NCBI RefSeq assembly: GCF_000330705.1
Contig: NZ_ANAM01000001.1
Location: 310,001-374,000, forward strand
From: Salinicoccus carnicancri Crm
GTDB taxonomy: Bacteria; Bacillota; Bacilli; Staphylococcales; Salinicoccaceae
Reading direction: 5' to 3'
Length of the DNA: 64,000 nt
Below the pieces are notes generated by a model. It had not been told where the DNA came from. It ran no database searches and worked only from the letters and a program-made list of their open reading frames with translations. This document shows, piece after piece, positions 1-8,074 of this stretch. The position numbers and the translations under genes are program-made. Positions within the stretch are counted from its first letter, which is position 1. Each line of letters opens with the position of its first letter.

Positions 1-1
1 T

Positions 2-91
2 GTCCTCCTTGTCATAGTGAATGCCATGAGGCTGATCAGGCTGAAGGACAGGCGGACCATAGCGGCGGAGCTCCGGGAAGGAGTGGGCTGA
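2..91 (+). CDS. C-terminal end of a heavy-metal P-type ATPase (partial)
   Basis: Only the last 29 codons are in the window, ending at a TGA. The tail reads VLLVIVNAMRLIRLKDRR, which resembles the final membrane helix and basic end (V-x-x-N-A-x-R-L) of heavy-metal-exporting P1B-type ATPases of the CadA/ZosA/CopA group. Metal specificity cannot be told from this piece. It is followed 24 bases later by a Crp/Fnr regulator on the same strand; the two may be co-transcribed. The family assignment is inference from a short C-terminal motif. Confidence 0.55.
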   Translation, partial: VLLVIVNAMRLIRLKDRRTIAAELREGVG

Positions 92-115
92 TTAGCAGGG
101 TATGGGGGAAGAGAA

Positions 116-778
116 GTGAAAAATCATCCAGGTCAGAAACTTTGTGTAAGGAACGTTCCTATTTTCAATCATCTGACAGACGGGGAAATGAATGAAGTGT
201 TCAGCAAGGTCCATTCCACAGATTACAGAAAGAATGAACATCTTTATATGGCCGGGGATCTTGAACAGTCGCTGTATGTTCTTCACCAGGGCAAGATAAG
301 GATCTACAGGCTGACTGATGAAGGCAGAGAACAGCTGATAAGGGTGCTGAAGCCCGGGGAGTTCACCGGGGAACTTTCCCTCTTCGGGACCGACAAGCCG
401 CATGAATCATATGCGGAAATGATGGAGAAATCACAGGTCTGTGAAATCACCAAAGACGATATATACGGGTTGATGAAGGAATATCCTGATATCGGCATAA
501 AGATAGTTGAGGAATTTTCAGAACGTCTTGAAGCGGCGGAACAGCAGACGACGAACATATCCCTGCTCAGCAGTGAAGAACGTCTGCTGGAATATATCAG
601 GGGGCATGTGGATCAGGACGACTATGTGCAGCTTGAGATGACCAAAAGAGACCTGTCATCATACCTCAGTATGCAGCCCGAGACGCTGACACGCCTGTTT
701 AAAAAGCTCGAGGCCCGGGGGGATGTTGAAAAACTGGACAATAAGACCTACAGGGTGCGCAACTATTCAATACTCTGA
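116..778 (+). CDS. Crp/Fnr family transcriptional regulator
   Basis: A 220-residue protein with the two-domain Crp/Fnr plan: a cyclic-nucleotide-binding-like beta roll at about residues 15-125 (containing GEFTGELSLFG), a dimer helix, and a C-terminal helix-turn-helix at about 174-200 (MTKRDLSSYLSMQPETLTRL). It starts at GTG behind a purine-rich GGGGAAGAG stretch. The N-terminus has a single Cys in LCVRNVPIF and not the four-cysteine cluster of oxygen-sensing FNR; a subgroup with this N-terminus occurs in Firmicutes, often next to metal ATPases, as here. The effector is unknown. Dps follows 90 bases downstream on the same strand, so a redox or metal stress role is plausible but inferred. Confidence 0.88.
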   Translation: MKNHPGQKLCVRNVPIFNHLTDGEMNEVFSKVHSTDYRKNEHLYMAGDLEQSLYVLHQGKIRIYRLTDEGREQLIRVLKPGEFTGELSLFGTDKPHESYAEMMEKSQVCEITKDDIYGLMKEYPDIGIKIVEEFSERLEAAEQQTTNISLLSSEERLLEYIRGHVDQDDYVQLEMTKRDLSSYLSMQPETLTRLFKKLEARGDVEKLDNKTYRVRNYSIL

Positions 779-868
779 GTGTCTGAGAGTTTCAGCAGTA
801 TGGTTTATGCATGACAGCACCGGGTAGATTCATAATGATACTGACTATATTGGGAGAGGTGATAATGA

Positions 869-1348
869 ATGGCTAAAACGAAAGACGGCAAGAAGACGGA
901 CAGGAAGAATGAGGTCAAAAAGTCACTGAACAAACAGGTGGCGAACTTTACCGTGCTATGGACGAAACTCCACAACTATCACTGGTATGTAAAGGGCCCC
1001 AATTTCTTTTCCCTGCATGAGAAATTCGAGGAACTCTACACCACTGCGGGCACCTATGTCGATGAACTGGCGGAAAGGCTGCTCGCCATCGGCGGTGAAC
1101 CGATCGGCAGACAATCCGATGCCATTGAGGCAGCCAGTGTAAAAGAGGCGGAGTATGACACAGAAGCCGACGATATGGTGAAGCAGCTGGTCAAGGATTA
1201 CAGTACTGTGATCAAAGAGCTTGATAAAGGTAAGAAGGCAGCAGAGGATGCAGGGGATGATCGCACGGCCGATATCTTCATCGGCATGATTACGGAAGTT
1301 GAGAAGAACAACTGGATGCTGAAATCCTTCCTCGGAAAGGATGTATAG
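869..1348 (+). CDS. dps: Dps family DNA-protecting ferritin-like protein
   Basis: Dodecameric mini-ferritin that oxidises Fe(II) with hydrogen peroxide, stores the iron and protects DNA. The 159 residues carry the Dps signature around HNYHWYVKGPNFFSLHEKFE; by alignment with Listeria Dps the inter-subunit ferroxidase ligands are His38, His50, Asp65 and Glu69, all present. A lysine-rich N-terminal tail (about 20 residues) is longer than in Listeria Dps and could bind DNA. ATG is preceded by GGGAGAGG at 8 bases. It ends in a strong terminator. No convincing PerR box was found in the 90-base upstream gap, although such control is common in the family. Confidence 0.93.
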   Translation: MAKTKDGKKTDRKNEVKKSLNKQVANFTVLWTKLHNYHWYVKGPNFFSLHEKFEELYTTAGTYVDELAERLLAIGGEPIGRQSDAIEAASVKEAEYDTEADDMVKQLVKDYSTVIKELDKGKKAAEDAGDDRTADIFIGMITEVEKNNWMLKSFLGKDV

Positions 1349-1356
1349 ATGAGGGC

Positions 1357-1391
1357 GAAAAAAGTGGCTGGTACACCAGCCACTTTTTTTG
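1357..1391. terminator. Bidirectional terminator between dps and the BCCT gene
   Basis: The stem AGTGGCTGG / CCAGCCACT with loop TACA is flanked by an A-run on the left and a T-run on the right, so it can end transcripts from both of the converging genes. Confidence 0.9.
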
Positions 1392-1403
1392 GTTCACGTA
1401 TTT

Positions 1404-2966
1404 TTATTTGTCAGGTTTTCTGATGTTATACTTCCACGCTTCATCTTCATCCATCATTTTCTTGGCGGCATAGATCATGAGGAACTGGATGAAAATGATC
1501 GGGATGCCCATGATGCCCGAAACGACTTCGAGTGGTGCAAGACCGCCAATCTGCATGAGTACCAGGGCAAGTGCCGTTATGACGAAAGCCACAAAGATTC
1601 TGAGAAATTTTGACGGTTCCATCCTGCTCATGTCATTTCTGCTCGTGTAGGTGGCAATGGTGAATGTAGTGGAGTCGAGCGTCGTCGTCAGGAAAATCAA
1701 TGCAATGATGATGAAGAGCACCATCATCAACCCTGACAGGGGCAGTGTCTGCAGTATAGCCGGTATGAGCTGTACGGCCTCGTTATCCCCGAGCATCCCC
1801 AGGACATCGGTGCCGCCGTTCAGCTGCGCATTTACGCCAACACCTCCGAGGATTCCTGTCGCAACCCATGATATTGCCGTCGGTGCGAGCAGATATGTCA
1901 GGATCATCTCCTTGACGGTCCGGCCCCTGGAAATTTTGGCGGCGAATACACTGTGGAGCATCGCCCATGTTGCATTGTATGCCATCCAGAATATCAGGTG
2001 GTTTCTGATGAAAGTCGTCTGCTCTGTGGCCACTGAATCAGTGTAGAATGAGAACGTGAAATAGTTTGTGAGCAGATGGCCTATGGTCTCGGTGAAAAAG
2101 TCCATTATAAAGACACCTGGTCCGATGACCAGTATGAGCAGTGCCAAAAAGGCTGCCATGTAGATATTGAAGACACTGAGCTTCTTAATCCCCTTCTCGA
2201 TACCCCGGTAGGCGCTCAGCGAGAACAGCGCCACCCAGACGACGGTTACAATCATGGTCATTGTAAAGGTGACTTCTGTGTTGAGAAGTTCTGCAAGGTT
2301 GGTCGTGATGATGGGCGTACCGAGTCCGAGAGTGACTGCTGCTCCTGAAAGGATGCTCATGAGAAACAATATGTCCAGTATGATGCCGCCCGCGCCATCT
2401 GTGAACCGATCGCCGAATATGACGCGGGTCGCTTCGGATATTCGCATCATCGGCCGTTTCTTCACATGAATGATATAAGCCATCGCGGGTGCGGCCATTA
2501 CGAAAACGGAGAATACCTGGAAACTCCATATATACATCGCATAGGAATTGCCCCAGAGGAGTGCTTCGGCGGAACCCGCCTCCACGCCGAGCGGCGGGTT
2601 GTCCGCAACACCCGCCCACTGTACCATGCCGGTTCTCATTATTGTCGAGCCCAGACCCATTGCAATCAGCAGCGATGCATATTCAAACAGCGTGAACTGC
2701 GGTCTTTCATCCGGTGCTCCGAGAACTACCTTGCCGTATTTTGAGAAGGACAGGTAAAGCCCTGCAGCCAGCAGTATATTTGCATACCAGATATATCCCC
2801 ATCCGAACTGGGCAACGATCTGGTCGAATATATTATTGAGGATTGCAAGGGATTCCGATTCATACAGTGCCAAAGGAATACTGATCAGCACTATGATGAT
2901 GACGGCGGGCAGGAATATTTTATGATCGACAGTTTTCAATCCTCCGCGTCCCGGTTTCTCTTCCAT
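1404..2966 (-). CDS. BCCT family transporter (atypical substrate motif)
   Basis: About 520 residues and 12 predicted membrane helices of the betaine-choline-carnitine transporter family, which imports trimethylammonium or related solutes with Na+ or H+. The family region near helix 8 is clear (LIFWMAYNATWAMLH followed by AKISRGRTVKEM). The usual glycine-rich substrate helix (GMGIGLLFWGVAEP) is replaced by MGLGSTIMRTGMVQWAGVA, so betaine specificity should not be assumed. The start is chosen at the ATG (9 bases after GGAGGA) and not the TTG six bases upstream. It is divergent from a MarR regulator, 172 bases away, which might control it. A solute-uptake role for osmoprotection or nutrition is inferred. 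Confidence 0.88.
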   Translation of the reverse strand: MEEKPGRGGLKTVDHKIFLPAVIIIVLISIPLALYESESLAILNNIFDQIVAQFGWGYIWYANILLAAGLYLSFSKYGKVVLGAPDERPQFTLFEYASLLIAMGLGSTIMRTGMVQWAGVADNPPLGVEAGSAEALLWGNSYAMYIWSFQVFSVFVMAAPAMAYIIHVKKRPMMRISEATRVIFGDRFTDGAGGIILDILFLMSILSGAAVTLGLGTPIITTNLAELLNTEVTFTMTMIVTVVWVALFSLSAYRGIEKGIKKLSVFNIYMAAFLALLILVIGPGVFIMDFFTETIGHLLTNYFTFSFYTDSVATEQTTFIRNHLIFWMAYNATWAMLHSVFAAKISRGRTVKEMILTYLLAPTAISWVATGILGGVGVNAQLNGGTDVLGMLGDNEAVQLIPAILQTLPLSGLMMVLFIIIALIFLTTTLDSTTFTIATYTSRNDMSRMEPSKFLRIFVAFVITALALVLMQIGGLAPLEVVSGIMGIPIIFIQFLMIYAAKKMMDEDEAWKYNIRKPDK

Positions 2967-3138
2967 GATCAAATCTCCTCCTTCAACATTTGAGTAAAAG
3001 TTCTGGAATTTTAAATATACGGACAGTCTAACATATACCCAAAAGTTAATATGATATACTCATCTAAAAATGTAATTGTATAATAAAAGTATATTTTGAT
3101 GGAAAAGAATAATGGGAAAGAACAGAAGGAGGATGAAG

Positions 3139-3579
3139 ATGTCGGAAGAACACGATGACCGACAGCTGTCACTGAAACTGTATATAGTCATGCACCATGC
3201 TTTCAATTCGATGCAGGACCAGTCGTTCAAAGACATGAAAAGGTATGGGCTGAACCCGACTGAATTCGCTGTGATGGAGCTGCTTTACAATAAAGGCCCC
3301 CAGCAGATACGGGAGATAGGCAGCCGGGTGCTGCTTGCCTCCGGATCCATTACGTACGTTGTGGACAAACTGGTGAATGAAGGGTATGCAGTAAAGGAAC
3401 GTTACGAGATGGACAGGCGGATAACGTATGTGTCGCTCAGGCCCAGAGGCAGGAAGCTGATGGATGAAATCTTCCCGCAGCATGCAGAACAGATGGAGAG
3501 GATAACGAGCGGACTGACTGTAATAGAGAAGAGAAGGCTGACAGAGCTTCTGAAAAAACTGGGGAAGAATGTTGAGTGA
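3139..3579 (+). CDS. MarR family regulator, MhqR-like
   Basis: A 146-residue winged-helix regulator. The stretch LSLKLYIVMHHAFNSMQDQ, then GLNPTEFAVMELLYNKGPQQ and ASGSITYVVDKLVNEG, closely follows Bacillus MhqR (YkvE), the repressor that senses quinones and diamide. The MarR wing motif DRRITYVSL is present. MhqR's regulatory cysteine is not evident. The upstream ATG at 3112 is in frame but lacks a site; AAGGAGG lies 6 bases before the ATG at 3139, which is chosen. Divergent BCCT transporter gene and convergent mntR flank it. Target genes are unknown. Confidence 0.85.
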   Translation: MSEEHDDRQLSLKLYIVMHHAFNSMQDQSFKDMKRYGLNPTEFAVMELLYNKGPQQIREIGSRVLLASGSITYVVDKLVNEGYAVKERYEMDRRITYVSLRPRGRKLMDEIFPQHAEQMERITSGLTVIEKRRLTELLKKLGKNVE

Positions 3580-3603
3580 TACGGATGGCAGTATGGAAGG
3601 CCG

Positions 3604-3653
3604 ATGTCAAAAAGCGTTTCCCGGGAAATTTCCCGGGAAACGCTTTTTGACAT
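3604..3653. terminator. 50-bp perfect palindrome, bidirectional terminator
   Basis: Two 25-base arms are exact reverse complements with no spacer; the arms read ATGTCAAAAAGCGTTTCCCG and onward to GGGAAA at the centre. It sits between the convergent marR and mntR genes and touches the mntR stop codon. The arms carry A5/T5 runs on the outside, as in bidirectional intrinsic terminators. Confidence 0.85.
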
Positions 3654-4315
3654 CATATATGCTCGACGAACAAGTATTGGGCAATTGTCTGGCTGATCTG
3701 TATCTCCTTATCCGTGGTACCGTGATTCAAGGTGAGGAGGTCGAGGCCTGAATCCCTGCCGGTCACTGTGACCCGGTCCCCGATTTTGAGGTCATGGTTT
3801 TCAAAATATCGGAGCAGCCTGTCTTCATCAACAATACGGGAAATGCGAACCGGTACCCCGAGCACTGCTTCAGTCAGGTGCACTGTCATGTCTTCCTGCT
3901 CCTCCATCAAATCGGTGGATATGGCGCCTCCGTGCGGACAGTACTCCGGAAATTCCAGGTAGGCCTCCAGCCTGTCGGCGAGTTCGGCACTGGTAGAGTG
4001 TTCCAGAAGTTCCGCCTCAGGATGGACTTCATTGATGTTGAAGCCGAGATGTTTCACAAGGAACACTTCCCACAACCTGTGCTTGCGGATCAGTTTTTTT
4101 GCATAGTCGGTGCCCTCCTGGGTCAGCTTGCTCCCTTTGTACGGCGTATAAACCACCCATCCCGCTTTGACCAGGCTGTTCATCATTTCCGTCACGGTGG
4201 GCGGGGAGATGCTCAGCCGGTTGGCTATTTCCTTATTCGGCACCTGTTCGGTCCGGCCGCCGAGTTCAAACAGTATTTTTAAATAATCTTCCTTCGTTGG
4301 GCTCATGGGTCTCAC
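3653..4315 (-). CDS. mntR: DtxR-family manganese-responsive repressor MntR
   Basis: Metal-activated repressor of metal uptake. The 220 residues show an N-terminal winged helix (about 1-65, SPTKEDYLKILFELGG), a metal-binding and dimerisation domain (about 66-140, including HPEAELLEHSTS and CPHGG, typical ligand segments) and a C-terminal SH3/FeoA-like domain (about 150-220). This long form resembles staphylococcal MntR/SirR and not the 142-residue Bacillus MntR. It lies directly behind the mnt transporter operon on the same strand, 37 bases from the last permease, and may be read from the operon, giving autoregulation. Mn versus Fe selectivity is inferred from the context. Confidence 0.88.
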   Translation of the reverse strand: MRPMSPTKEDYLKILFELGGRTEQVPNKEIANRLSISPPTVTEMMNSLVKAGWVVYTPYKGSKLTQEGTDYAKKLIRKHRLWEVFLVKHLGFNINEVHPEAELLEHSTSAELADRLEAYLEFPEYCPHGGAISTDLMEEQEDMTVHLTEAVLGVPVRISRIVDEDRLLRYFENHDLKIGDRVTVTGRDSGLDLLTLNHGTTDKEIQISQTIAQYLFVEHI

Positions 4316-4352
4316 TCCATTTTGAATTAATTACTATTATGAAGAAAAACAT

Positions 4353-5444
4353 CTATATCGGCAATTCATATTTGCTCCGGGTGTAATGTGTGTATTCCTC
4401 GCCCCGTTCTGTAAGGGTGTACTGTCCATTCTTCTTTTCGATGTAGTCATTGATGAGCAGATGCTCCATATGATTATCGAACTGTTTTTGGTTCAGGTTG
4501 AAGTGGGATGTGATTTCGCCGGCTGTAAGACGCGTATGCCCGTGTTCATTCATGAGCATCAGTATCATCGCCCGGGTGAAGGTGCGCTTTTGCCTGAGTG
4601 CCCTGAGTTTGCCGTTTAGCCAGCCATCGGGACTGAATATGAACACTGCCATGAAAGTGACGAGCGCCGTAAATGAAGTGACACCGGCAATGGACAGGTC
4701 ATAGCTGAAACCGATTATATATCCGATCACACTGTTCCAGACTGCAAAAAGCATCGACAGCCAGATCATCGCACTGAGTCGCCTCACAAGCAGGTAGGCC
4801 GTGAGGGCGGGGGCCACGAAGAAGTTGATCACAAGTATGGAGCCGACCGCATCAAATGCAGCCACTGCAGTGACGGAAACGAGTGTCATGAGCGCGTAAT
4901 AGATTAAGGTGGCTGAAAAACCTGCGATGAACGCGAATTTCGGGTCAAAGGTCGTAAGCTTGAGCTCTTTATAGAACAGTGCGATGAAAGCAAAGTTCAC
5001 AAACATTATGATCGACAGCTGCCACAGGGCGGCGGGGATGCTGAAGCCGAAGACATCTATCCGGTTGAATGGTGCGAAGAGGACTTCCCCCATCAGGACA
5101 ACATCCATATCCAGGTGGGCGTTCCCCGAGTATTTGGAAATCAGTACGATGGCAGCTGCAAACAGTGCAGTGAAGACCAGACCGATGGCTGCATCCTGAC
5201 GCACCAGCTGCGTTCTTGAGACCAGTTCGATGATATAGACAGTGGCGATGCCGATGATGCTCGCTGCGATGATCAGCCATGGCGAGCGTATATCATTCGT
5301 CATGAAGAAGGCAAGGACGATGCCGAGCAGGATCGTATGGCTGATGGCGTCAGTTGTCATCGACAGCCCGCGGAGTACGAGGAATACACCGGGTACACTC
5401 GTGGCAAGTGCTGTCACGATGAGGACAAGCAGAACTTCAATCAT
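4353..5444 (-). CDS. mntC: Manganese ABC transporter permease with C-terminal winged-helix domain
   Basis: ABC-3 family membrane permease that moves Mn2+ (or Zn2+) delivered by the lipoprotein. Residues 1-280 hold about eight or nine membrane helices (start MIEVLLVLIVTALATSVPGV). Residues about 285-363 are soluble and look like a winged helix (TRAMILMLMNEHGHTRLTAG, then HFNLNQKQFDNHMEHL and a wing YTLTERGEEYTHY). Ordinary family members stop near 290 residues; Bacillus MntC and chlamydial YtgC also have extra C-terminal DNA-binding-like domains. The start overlaps the previous permease gene by 4 bases (ATGA), a sign of translational coupling. Whether the tail binds DNA is unknown. Confidence 0.88.
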   Translation of the reverse strand: MIEVLLVLIVTALATSVPGVFLVLRGLSMTTDAISHTILLGIVLAFFMTNDIRSPWLIIAASIIGIATVYIIELVSRTQLVRQDAAIGLVFTALFAAAIVLISKYSGNAHLDMDVVLMGEVLFAPFNRIDVFGFSIPAALWQLSIIMFVNFAFIALFYKELKLTTFDPKFAFIAGFSATLIYYALMTLVSVTAVAAFDAVGSILVINFFVAPALTAYLLVRRLSAMIWLSMLFAVWNSVIGYIIGFSYDLSIAGVTSFTALVTFMAVFIFSPDGWLNGKLRALRQKRTFTRAMILMLMNEHGHTRLTAGEITSHFNLNQKQFDNHMEHLLINDYIEKKNGQYTLTERGEEYTHYTRSKYELPI

Positions 5445-6319
5445 GATACACCACCCATTCTTCTTTTATATATGTTTCTCCTGATGATACCTTTCGGCGC
5501 GCAGAATAAAGAGAGTGCCATCAAGAAAGAGAGCGTAAGGATGATGGCGGGCCCCGTCGCTATGTTTTCCCCTGCGGTACTGATATATGTACCGGTAAAG
5601 GCGGCAAATGCACCTGAAGACCCGGCAATCAGAAGCACGGTGGAAAAACGGCTGGACCATAACTGTCCAATGACGGCCGGGGCGATCAGAAGGTTGACGA
5701 TAAGTATCGCCCCGACCGCCTTCAGACCGACTGAAATCAGCAGTATGGTGATGATGAGAATGATGAAATTCATCAGGGTGTTGTTGATTCCCGCCGTCCT
5801 GCTGAAGACGGGGTCGAATATATAGATTCTGATCTGTATATAGAATGCTGCGAGTATGAACAGGCTGATGACGGAGGCGGCAGTGATAAGGTAGACATCG
5901 CTTCTCAACATATAGGCAGCCTGTCCGAATATATAGTCATTGAGCCCCTGAGTACCTTCAAAATCCGGATTTCCCTGTACAAAACTCATAAGGGCCATGC
6001 CAAGTCCGAAAAATGACGAGAGGACCAGGGCGAGCGCACCATCCAGTGTGACCTTGGAATGATTCGTTATCATCTGGATGGTGAGGAAAGCGATGATGCC
6101 GAACAGGACAGCGCCAAGTGCCAGCGTATACGTTTCCTTTACGCCGATGAGCATGAATGCGAGTACTATGCCGGGGAAAGTGGCATGTCCGACGGCATCC
6201 CCTATCAGGCTCTGGCCTTTCATCACACTGATAGCCCCCACCATGCCGCCGGCGAATGCAAGGATCATTGTGCCTGCTGCGACAACGATGAACGTGAAGC
6301 TGGTCAGTACTTCCATCAT
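5441..6319 (-). CDS. mntD: Manganese ABC transporter permease
   Basis: Second ABC-3 family permease (292 residues, about eight membrane helices), pairing with the neighbouring permease to form the channel. It begins MMEVLTSFTFIVVAAGTMI and contains the family's GxxxxxxLIGDAVGHATFPG segment facing the metal path. It overlaps both neighbours by 4 bases (start inside the ATPase stop, stop inside the next start). No extra domain, unlike its partner. Mn as the substrate is inferred from the linked mntR and its boxes. Confidence 0.92.
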   Translation of the reverse strand: MMEVLTSFTFIVVAAGTMILAFAGGMVGAISVMKGQSLIGDAVGHATFPGIVLAFMLIGVKETYTLALGAVLFGIIAFLTIQMITNHSKVTLDGALALVLSSFFGLGMALMSFVQGNPDFEGTQGLNDYIFGQAAYMLRSDVYLITAASVISLFILAAFYIQIRIYIFDPVFSRTAGINNTLMNFIILIITILLISVGLKAVGAILIVNLLIAPAVIGQLWSSRFSTVLLIAGSSGAFAAFTGTYISTAGENIATGPAIILTLSFLMALSLFCAPKGIIRRNIYKRRMGGVS

Positions 6320-7041
6320 ACGCCGACGCCTTTCTCCCGGTAGGCTTTTTCTATGTTGTCCCCGGTGAATACTGCGTCTGTCGGGCCATCGGCAATGATG
6401 GTTTTGTTCATGATTACAACATGATCGAAATACTCCTTGACGGTGTTCAGCTGGTGATGGACGACGATGAATGTTTTGCCCTCCGCCTGCAGTTTTCTGA
6501 TGACGTCCATTATCAGATTTTCAGTGGTGATGTCAATGCCCTGGAGCGGCTCATCCATTACATATATATCTGCATCCTGTGCAATTGCGCGGGCAAGGAA
6601 TGCCCTCTGGCGCTGGCCGCCTGACAACTCTGAAATCTGCCGGTCGCAAAACGCCTCCATTTTCATGGTTTTCAATGCTTCCAGTGCAATATCCCTGTCC
6701 TTTTTTTGAGTGCGTTTGACCCAGCCCTTATGGACATACCGTCCCATCAGGACGACATCCAGCACCGTTGCCGGGAAGTCCCAGTTCACCTCCCCTTTCT
6801 GGGGAACATAGGCAATGTTCTTCAACACACCCTTGTCGGTGCGGCCGTCGATCTCAATACTTCCGGATACGGGGCGGATCAGTTTCATCATCGTCTTGAT
6901 CATCGTTGACTTGCCGGCACCGTTGGGTCCGACGATGGCGGTGCGGCTATTCTTTCTGATATCCAGATTGATGTGCCACAGGGCGGGTTTATCCTGATAT
7001 GCGACATTCAGGTCTTTGATTGTAATGATAGTGCCATCCAT
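6316..7041 (-). CDS. mntB: Manganese ABC transporter ATP-binding protein
   Basis: Cytoplasmic ATPase of the uptake system, 241 residues. Walker A GPNGAGKST at residues 38-46, Q-loop at YVPQKGEVNWDFP, signature LSGGQRQR at 139-146, Walker B YVMDEP at 160-165 and the switch histidine in VVHHQL. The segment GEVNWDFPATVLDVVLMGRY is typical of the metal-specific MntB/ZnuC/SitB group. GAGGAGG lies ahead of the ATG. It is 13 bases after the lipoprotein gene in the same operon. Confidence 0.93.
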   Translation of the reverse strand: MDGTIITIKDLNVAYQDKPALWHINLDIRKNSRTAIVGPNGAGKSTMIKTMMKLIRPVSGSIEIDGRTDKGVLKNIAYVPQKGEVNWDFPATVLDVVLMGRYVHKGWVKRTQKKDRDIALEALKTMKMEAFCDRQISELSGGQRQRAFLARAIAQDADIYVMDEPLQGIDITTENLIMDVIRKLQAEGKTFIVVHHQLNTVKEYFDHVVIMNKTIIADGPTDAVFTGDNIEKAYREKGVGV

Positions 7042-7054
7042 TTTCAGGACCTCC

Positions 7055-7981
7055 TCATTTCAGGTTTTCTACGATCGTGTCGATATTGTGCCGGTACATG
7101 CCGATATAAGTGTCCCCGGGCTCTCCCGCTTCTCCGAGGGAATCGGAGTAGAGTGCCTCGTCGGCACTGCCGATGACATTCACCGTACCGCCCCGGGTCG
7201 AAACGATCTCCTCAAGCCGCCGCATCTGATCGGGGTTGGTCGTCGTTTCCACGAATACAGATTTGACATCACGTTCCATGATGATGTCCGCGGTCATGCT
7301 GATCGTGTTATTGGATACTTCTGATGCAGTGGAAAAGCCCTGGGGTGCATGCACATCCAGGTCATATGAAGCGCTCAGATATCCGAATGCATCGTGCGGT
7401 GTAATCAGAATCCTGGATTCGGCGGGGACTTCAGAGAGTCGCTCCCGGACATAGGACTCCAGCTCGTCGAGTTCTCTGAAGTATGCTTCCATATTGGCCT
7501 GGAATTTCTCTTCGTGGTCGGGCGACGCTTTGGAAAGTTCCGTTTTGACAATTGTCATCGCCTCCTTGTAAAGTTCGATGTTGAACCAGAAATGGGGATC
7601 CGTCTCCCCTTCCTCTTCAGTTTCAAGAGAGGCGCTGTCAAAGCTCTCGGCAACGGGGATGCCGTCTGTCAGTACATCAGCCATGCGTCCTTCGAAGTTG
7701 AGCCCCTGATAGAATAGAATATCCGACTCCAAAATCGTTGTCAGATTGCTCGCCTTCGGCTGATAGGTATGTGGATCGACGCCTGCGGGTATGATCAGTT
7801 CGGTGTCGAAGGCATCGGCACCTTCATCCAGAACTTCCACCATATCCAGAAGGAATGTCGTCGTAACCGCGACATCCTGCCTTTTGTCGTCGGTGGCGGA
7901 CTCATCTCCGCCGTTTCCCGAGCACCCGGCGGCTGTGACCATGAATATCATCATGATGGAGAATAGTGCGGTCTTTTTCAT
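7055..7981 (-). CDS. mntA: Metal-binding lipoprotein, manganese ABC transporter
   Basis: Cluster A-1 solute-binding protein, 308 residues, anchored by a lipid at Cys20 (lipobox TAAGC). The metal site residues appear as His71 (AGVDPHTYQP), His130 (DPHFWFN), His196 (ITPHDAFGY) and Asp280; this His-His-His-Asp set matches TroA-like Mn/Zn binders more than PsaA, which has Glu at the third place. Mn is favoured because the operon carries mntR. It is the first gene of the operon, behind a promoter covered by two MntR-like boxes. Zn as substrate cannot be excluded. Confidence 0.92.
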   Translation of the reverse strand: MKKTALFSIMMIFMVTAAGCSGNGGDESATDDKRQDVAVTTTFLLDMVEVLDEGADAFDTELIIPAGVDPHTYQPKASNLTTILESDILFYQGLNFEGRMADVLTDGIPVAESFDSASLETEEEGETDPHFWFNIELYKEAMTIVKTELSKASPDHEEKFQANMEAYFRELDELESYVRERLSEVPAESRILITPHDAFGYLSASYDLDVHAPQGFSTASEVSNNTISMTADIIMERDVKSVFVETTTNPDQMRRLEEIVSTRGGTVNVIGSADEALYSDSLGEAGEPGDTYIGMYRHNIDTIVENLK

Positions 7982-8009
7982 AATCTGTCCTCCGATGTTG
8001 AAAGTTGAT

Positions 8010-8049
8010 ATTTAGGTTACCCTAATATATAAATTTAGTCAACCCAAAT
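8010..8049 (-). promoter_or_regulatory. mnt promoter with two MntR/DtxR-like boxes
   Basis: Read on the minus strand there is TTGACT, 17 bases, then TAACCT, upstream of mntA. Two inverted repeats of DtxR-family style cover it: TTTGGGTTGACTAAA (8034-8048) over the -35 and ATTAGGGTAACCTAAAT (8010-8026) over the -10. This layout predicts repression by metal-loaded MntR. The box assignment is by resemblance to TTAGGTTAGCCTAA-type sites. Confidence 0.72.
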
Positions 8050-8074
8050 AAAAAAGACCGGTGTCACCGGTCTA
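8050..8074 (-). terminator. Terminator of the HAD hydrolase gene
   Basis: AGACCGGTG and CACCGGTCT are exact inverted arms separated by a single base, followed on the minus strand by T6. The stop codon of the gene lies inside the stem. Confidence 0.85.

Noticed and set aside
779-868. PerR box in front of dps
   Set aside because: TTCATAATGATACTG resembles half of the TTATAAT-ATTATAA site only; too weak to claim.
2185-2619. A 144-codon frame on the minus strand
   Set aside because: It lies within the BCCT gene in another frame on the same strand; its composition (Arg/His/Cys rich) is that of a shadow.
3794-4282. A 162-codon plus-strand frame opposite mntR
   Set aside because: It is antisense to a clear DtxR-family gene and has no ribosome binding site or family motif.
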